The notes under the pieces: generated by a model
The model's database searches: none
The model's input: the letters and a program-made list of their open reading frames with translations, nothing else
What the model was told of the DNA's origin: nothing
Position numbers and translations under genes: made by a program
Source: Bordetella ansorpii
Lineage (GTDB): Bacteria > Pseudomonadota > Gammaproteobacteria > Burkholderiales > Burkholderiaceae_B
DNA: 64,000 nt
Assembly: GCF_900078705.1 (NCBI RefSeq)
Contig: NZ_FKIF01000002.1
Coordinates: 744,001-808,000 of the forward strand
Direction of reading: 5' to 3'
Shown: positions 60,439 through 64,000 of the stretch, piece after piece
Layout of the letters: the number at the start of each line of letters is the position of its first letter
Numbering within the stretch: the stretch's first letter is position 1

Positions 60439-60861
60439 TCAGCCCTTCTGGGTGACCGGCAGGCTGGCCGCGAACCAGGTCTTCATGCCGCCATCCAGGA
60501 CGGCCACGTCGGTGTAGCCCTGCGCCTTCAGGCGCGAGACCATGCGGGGGGCGTCGCGGCCCTGTTCGCACACCAGGATCAGCGGCTTGTTCTTGGGCAG
60601 GTTACCCGCTTTCTGCTCGAGGTCGGTGGCCGGCAGGCTGCGCGCCTGGGCGATGTGGCCGGCCTGGAACTGTTCGGTGGGACGCACGTCGACCCATACG
60701 GCATGGCGCTGGTTGACCATCTGGATGGCTTCGGCGGTGCTGATGCCGCCCCCCGCGCGGCCGCGGCGCAGTGCCGGCACGGCCAGCATGACGCCCGACA
60801 CCACGGCCACGGCGACGATGAAGATGTTGTTCTTTTCGAGCAAGAATTGCAGAAGATCCAC
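60439..60861 (-). CDS. membrane-anchored rhodanese-like protein
   Basis: Protein of 140 residues. An N-terminal membrane anchor (NIFIVAVAVVSGVMLAVPAL) precedes a single rhodanese domain: VWVDVRPTEQFQAGHIAQAR and the active loop LILVCEQGRDAPRMVSRL with the candidate sulfur-carrying Cys. It likely starts at GTG 60861 (AGGA upstream); the longer upstream frame lacks coding character. This gene precedes grxC and secB in many proteobacteria (YibN). A role in sulfur transfer or protein quality at the membrane is possible. Confidence 0.88.
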   Translation of the reverse strand: MDLLQFLLEKNNIFIVAVAVVSGVMLAVPALRRGRAGGGISTAEAIQMVNQRHAVWVDVRPTEQFQAGHIAQARSLPATDLEQKAGNLPKNKPLILVCEQGRDAPRMVSRLKAQGYTDVAVLDGGMKTWFAASLPVTQKG

Positions 60862-60985
60862 GAGGTATCCTGAAGTGTGGCTTGAACCGGTGCGGCCTGA
60901 AGCGTGAAGGGCGCCCCGGGGCGCCGAAGTCGGCTGGTACCCTGGCGTGAAATACAGCGCGCCGTGGGTCAAGCCGAGGCAAAAT

Positions 60986-61006
60986 CGCTCAATTATAAAA
61001 TGAGCG
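60986..61006. promoter_or_regulatory. AT-rich promoter core with flanking dyad between rhodanese and gpmA
   Basis: CGCTCA and TGAGCG form perfect 6-bp arms around ATTATAAAA. On the minus strand the centre contains TATAAT, on the plus strand TATAAA, so it may serve both divergent genes. No convincing -35 was found for either direction. Confidence 0.4.
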
Positions 61007-61057
61007 CATCGCTGACCGATTTTTCACTTGTTCCCGCGCCCGACGCGGCTTCTTACC

Positions 61058-61810
61058 ATGCACAAACTCGTACTGATGCGCCACGGCGAAAGCCAGTGGA
61101 ACCTCGAGAACCGTTTCACAGGCTGGACCGACGTCGACCTGACCGACACGGGCCGCGAACAGGCCCGCCGCGCGGGTGAACTGCTCAAGGCCGAAGGCTA
61201 TGCCTTCGACGTGGCGTTCACCTCCGTCCTGAAGCGCGCCATCCGCACGCTGTGGATCGCGCTGGACGCCATGGATGCCATGTACACGCCCGTGGGCAAC
61301 TCCTGGCGCCTGAACGAGCGCCACTACGGCGCCCTGCAGGGCCTGAACAAGGCCGAGACCGCCGCCCAGTACGGCGACGAGCAGGTCCTGATCTGGCGCC
61401 GCGCCTACGCGATCGCTCCCGAGCCCCTGGGCCTGGACGACCCGCGCCACCCGCGTTTCGACGCGCGCTACGCCCGCGTGCCGGCGGACCAGTTGCCCGC
61501 CACCGAGTGCCTGAAGGACACCGTCGACCGCGTGCTGCCGTTCTGGAACGACTCGATCGCGCCGGCCATCCGCGCCGGCCGCCGCGTGCTGGTCGCCGCG
61601 CACGGCAACAGCCTGCGCGCGCTGATCAAGTACCTGGACGACGTGTCGGACGAGGACATCGTCGGCCTGAACATCCCCACCGGCCAGCCCCTGGTGTACG
61701 AACTCGATGACGACCTGAAGCCCATCCGCCACTACTACCTGGGCGATGCCGCCGAGATCGAGGCCGCGATGGCCGCGGTGGCCGCGCAAGGCAAGGCCAA
61801 GAAGGACTGA
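61058..61810 (+). CDS. gpmA: 2,3-bisphosphoglycerate-dependent phosphoglycerate mutase
   Basis: Glycolytic enzyme that converts 3-phosphoglycerate to 2-phosphoglycerate. 250 residues. The phosphohistidine is in [20 protein letters not shown]; other blocks are [32 protein letters not shown] and [18 protein letters not shown] with the second His. [11 protein letters not shown] is the standard start; a frame beginning at 61028 is rejected. Divergent from the rhodanese-grxC-secB-gpsA group. Confidence 0.96.
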   Translation: MHKLVLMRHGESQWNLENRFTGWTDVDLTDTGREQARRAGELLKAEGYAFDVAFTSVLKRAIRTLWIALDAMDAMYTPVGNSWRLNERHYGALQGLNKAETAAQYGDEQVLIWRRAYAIAPEPLGLDDPRHPRFDARYARVPADQLPATECLKDTVDRVLPFWNDSIAPAIRAGRRVLVAAHGNSLRALIKYLDDVSDEDIVGLNIPTGQPLVYELDDDLKPIRHYYLGDAAEIEAAMAAVAAQGKAKKD

Positions 61811-61813
61811 GCG

Positions 61814-63460
61814 ATGCGGCTTGCGCGGGTGGGGCCGGGGTTCGCGCGGCGCGCGGCGGCGCTGGCGCTCGGTCTGGTCACGGCCGCGGCGGGCGCCGCG
61901 TCGGCCGATCTGGCCGGGCGGCAGTCCGAGGCCGAGCGGCGGCAGGCCGCCCTGCGCGAGCGCATCGAATCGCTGCAGAAAGAGATCGACACGCGCGAGG
62001 CGGCGCGCAAAGAGGCGGCCGATGCGTTGCGCCAGTCCGAGTCGGCCATCTCGCGCATCAACCTGCGGTTGCGCGAACTCGACGAGGCGCTGCACCGCGC
62101 CGAAACCGATCTGGCCAGCCTGGAAAAGCAGATCACGGCGCAGAACGAGGTGCTGGAGCAGCGCCGCAACGAACTCTCCGACCAGTTGCGCGCCCAGTAC
62201 GCCAGCGGCCTGTCGCCCTGGACCGCCTTGCTGTCCGGCGATGATCCCCAGCAGTTGGGCCGCAACCTGGGTTACCTCGACTACGTATCGCGGGCCCGCG
62301 CGCGCGCCGTGACGGCCGTGCGCACCGAGATCGACCGGCTGGCCGCGTTGCAATCCGCCGCCGATGCCCGGCGCACCGAGATCGCGGGCGTGACCGAGGA
62401 GACCGGCAAGCAGAAGGCCGAGCTGGTTGCGCAACAGAAGGAACGCGCCACCGTGGTCGCCCGGCTGGAGGGGCAGATCGCCGCGCAGCGGGCCGAAGCC
62501 GGCAAGCTGGACCGGGACGATCAGCGCCTGTCCAGCCTGATCGGCAACCTGGAGACCGCCATCGCGCGCCAGGCCGCCGAAGAGGCGCGCCGCCGCGCCG
62601 AGGCGGCCCGCAAGGCCGAGGAAGCCCGCAAGGAAGCCGCGCGCCGCGCCGAGCTGGCCCGCAAGGCCGAAGAGGCCCGCCGTGCCGAACTGGCTCGAAA
62701 GGCCGAGGAAGCGCGCAAGGAAGCGGCCCGCCAGGCCGAAGCCGTGCGCCAGGCCAGGAACGACGCCGACCGACGCGCGGCGGAAAAGGCCCGTGCCGAA
62801 GCCATGGCCGAGGCCAGCCGCGTGCGCGAGCAGGCCGAGGTGGCGGCCAGCAGCGCCCAGCGGAATCCGGCCCTGGTCGATCCGGACAGCGCCGGCCTGC
62901 GTCCGGTCGACGGACAAGGGCATACCCGGCTGGTGGAAACGCCCACGGAACCCGCCCAGCGTCCGGCGCCCACGCGCCAGGCCGAAGCGGAACCCGCGGC
63001 CGCGCCCGAGCGTATCGGGCGCCCCGAACGCCCCGAGCGCGAGGCTTCCGCCCGTCCGCCGGCCGGCGGCGGCAACGGGCTGCGTCATGGCCTGACGCCG
63101 CCGGTACGCGGCGCGGTGCAGGGCCGTTTCGGGGTGGGCCGTCCCGACGGCGGGGTCTGGCGCGGCATCGTGCTGCGCGCCTCGGAGGGCACTCCCGTCA
63201 AGGCGGTGGCTCCGGGCACCGTGGTGTATGCCGATTGGCTGCGCGGATTCGGCAACATCATCATCGTCGACCACGGCCAGCAATACCTGTCGGTCTACGC
63301 GTACAACCAGAGCCTGCTCAAGCGCGTGGGAGACGCCGTGACGACCGGAGATACCCTCGCTACGGTGGGTGCGACCGGCGGCCAAGTGGAATCGGGCCTA
63401 TACTTTGAAATTCGCCATCGTGGCGCGCCCGTGGATCCCGCCCAGTGGCTGGCCCTCTAG
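61814..63460 (+). CDS. EnvC-like murein hydrolase activator with M23 peptidase domain
   Basis: Exported protein of 548 residues. After a signal peptide (AAALALGLVTAAAGAASA) comes a long coiled coil (about 35-330) with heptad-rich, charged sequence and many AEEARRKAE-type repeats (for example ARKAEEARKEAARRAELAR). A Pro-rich linker leads to the C-terminal LytM/M23 domain, which starts about TPPVRGAVQGRFGVGRPDGG, with NIIIVDHGQQYLSVYAYNQS and YFEIRHRGAPVDPAQWLAL. The usual HxxxD zinc site is not complete (no HxxxD at the first His), as in EnvC, which activates amidases rather than cutting murein itself. It starts 4 bp after gpmA and precedes ctpA, the usual order. Confidence 0.9.
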   Translation: MRLARVGPGFARRAAALALGLVTAAAGAASADLAGRQSEAERRQAALRERIESLQKEIDTREAARKEAADALRQSESAISRINLRLRELDEALHRAETDLASLEKQITAQNEVLEQRRNELSDQLRAQYASGLSPWTALLSGDDPQQLGRNLGYLDYVSRARARAVTAVRTEIDRLAALQSAADARRTEIAGVTEETGKQKAELVAQQKERATVVARLEGQIAAQRAEAGKLDRDDQRLSSLIGNLETAIARQAAEEARRRAEAARKAEEARKEAARRAELARKAEEARRAELARKAEEARKEAARQAEAVRQARNDADRRAAEKARAEAMAEASRVREQAEVAASSAQRNPALVDPDSAGLRPVDGQGHTRLVETPTEPAQRPAPTRQAEAEPAAAPERIGRPERPEREASARPPAGGGNGLRHGLTPPVRGAVQGRFGVGRPDGGVWRGIVLRASEGTPVKAVAPGTVVYADWLRGFGNIIIVDHGQQYLSVYAYNQSLLKRVGDAVTTGDTLATVGATGGQVESGLYFEIRHRGAPVDPAQWLAL

Positions 63461-63557
63461 CGCTGCGCTGAAACGCCACTGTAGTATTTCGACAGCATGG
63501 TAGCCCCCTCGAATTCCCAGGCTCGCGCCCGGGGGGCATCAATTTCAGGATGTGTGC

Positions 63558-64000
63558 ATGAGCACTCGCAAGTATCGCGGTTTCGGTCTTGTTTCCATCG
63601 GTGCGGTGGCAGGCATACTGCTGAGCGCCGGCGTCACCGCTGTCGCCCAGCGTGGCAGCCCCTTGCCGCTGGACGAACTCCGCCAACTGACCAACGTCTT
63701 CGGGGCGATCAAGGACAACTACGTCGAACCTGTCGACGACAAGACCCTGATCCAGAACGCCATCTCGGGCATGGTGTCCAACCTCGACCCGCACTCGGCC
63801 TACCTGGATGCGGATGCCTTCCGCGACATGCAGACCGCCACGCAAGGCGAGTTCGGCGGCCTGGGCATCGAGGTCGGTGCCGAGGACGGCTTCGTCAAGG
63901 TCATCTCGCCCATCGAGGACACGCCGGCCGCGCGCGCGGGCATCCTGGCGGGCGACCTGATCATCAAGATCGACGACACGCCCACCAAGGGCATCCAGCT
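63558..64000 (+). CDS. ctpA: carboxyl-terminal processing protease (S41), 5' part
   Basis: Cut off by the window end; 147 codons are present. It starts MSTRKYRGFGLVSIGAVAGI with a membrane anchor or signal (LVSIGAVAGILLSAGVTAVA). Then come the N-terminal S41 region LDELRQLTNVFGAIKDNYVE and DPHSAYLDADAFRDMQTATQ, and the beginning of the PDZ domain (GEFGGLGIEVGAEDGFVKVI, followed by DTPAARAGILAGDLIIKID). The Ser/Lys catalytic part lies beyond the window. AGGA precedes the ATG. This gene follows the EnvC-like gene in many proteobacteria. Confidence 0.92.
   Translation, partial: MSTRKYRGFGLVSIGAVAGILLSAGVTAVAQRGSPLPLDELRQLTNVFGAIKDNYVEPVDDKTLIQNAISGMVSNLDPHSAYLDADAFRDMQTATQGEFGGLGIEVGAEDGFVKVISPIEDTPAARAGILAGDLIIKIDDTPTKGIQ

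Noticed and set aside
61028-61057. Earlier start for gpmA
   Set aside because: [11 protein letters not shown] is the conserved start; the added ten residues do not fit the family.

Overview
The window is high-GC chromosomal DNA with dense, mostly operonic genes. It looks like a betaproteobacterium of the Alcaligenaceae, in the Bordetella/Achromobacter group. That placement is inferred from three Bug/TctC-type tricarboxylate receptors scattered among other genes, the block rsmB - DUF4390 - ntrYX-like pair - trkA - trkH, and the block gpsA - secB - grxC - rhodanese divergent from gpmA - envC-like - ctpA. No rRNA, tRNA, CRISPR array, transposase or prophage was seen.

Layout. (1) 13-5283, minus strand: a five-gene operon behind a clear TPP riboswitch. 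It encodes a LuxE-like acyl-protein synthetase, a LuxC-like acyl-CoA reductase and a three-part ABC importer of the ThiXYZ/SsuABC type. A carboxylate-activating and reducing pair under thiamin control is the most interesting system here. (2) 5361-7773, minus: HIT hydrolase, GNAT acetyltransferase and a two-domain PPK2-type polyphosphate:AMP phosphotransferase. (3) 7967-17895: a branched-chain/aromatic-acid type ABC importer (Liv-like K, F, G, H, M) enclosed by two acyl-CoA ligases, with a divergent Crp/Fnr-type regulator. A 692-bp gap inside this cluster (11520-12211) holds two inverted, long-stemmed repeat elements. They share a core but have unrelated, self-complementary arms. (4) 18006-26249: lysE/argP-type pair, copper chaperone PcuC, Bug receptor, YggS, aminotransferase, amino-acid binding protein, small membrane protein and HMG-CoA lyase. 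(5) 26352-34013: dprA, def and fmt, with a lipoprotein, a LuxR-type regulator and a beta-barrel protein between def and fmt. (6) 34131-43828: coupled LOG/NTF2-like/HAD genes, a ferritin-like protein, an XRE-rimO-cupin operon, a LysR / ArgH-like lyase / Bug receptor group and a HAD phosphatase. (7) 43957-52531: rsmB, DUF4390, NtrY-like kinase, NtrX-like regulator lacking the AAA+ domain, trkA, trkH and a MobA-like nucleotidyltransferase. (8) 52889-58456: YbdK-like ligase, bioC, comF, trmL, a small secreted protein and a third Bug receptor. (9) 58521-64000: gpsA, secB, grxC and rhodanese on the minus strand; gpmA, an EnvC-like murein hydrolase activator and the start of ctpA on the plus strand.

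Most genes are housekeeping, transport or regulation. Several junctions show tight coupling (ATGA, GTGA, TTGA overlaps). Gene calls rest on motifs, length and context read by eye; no database search was possible.
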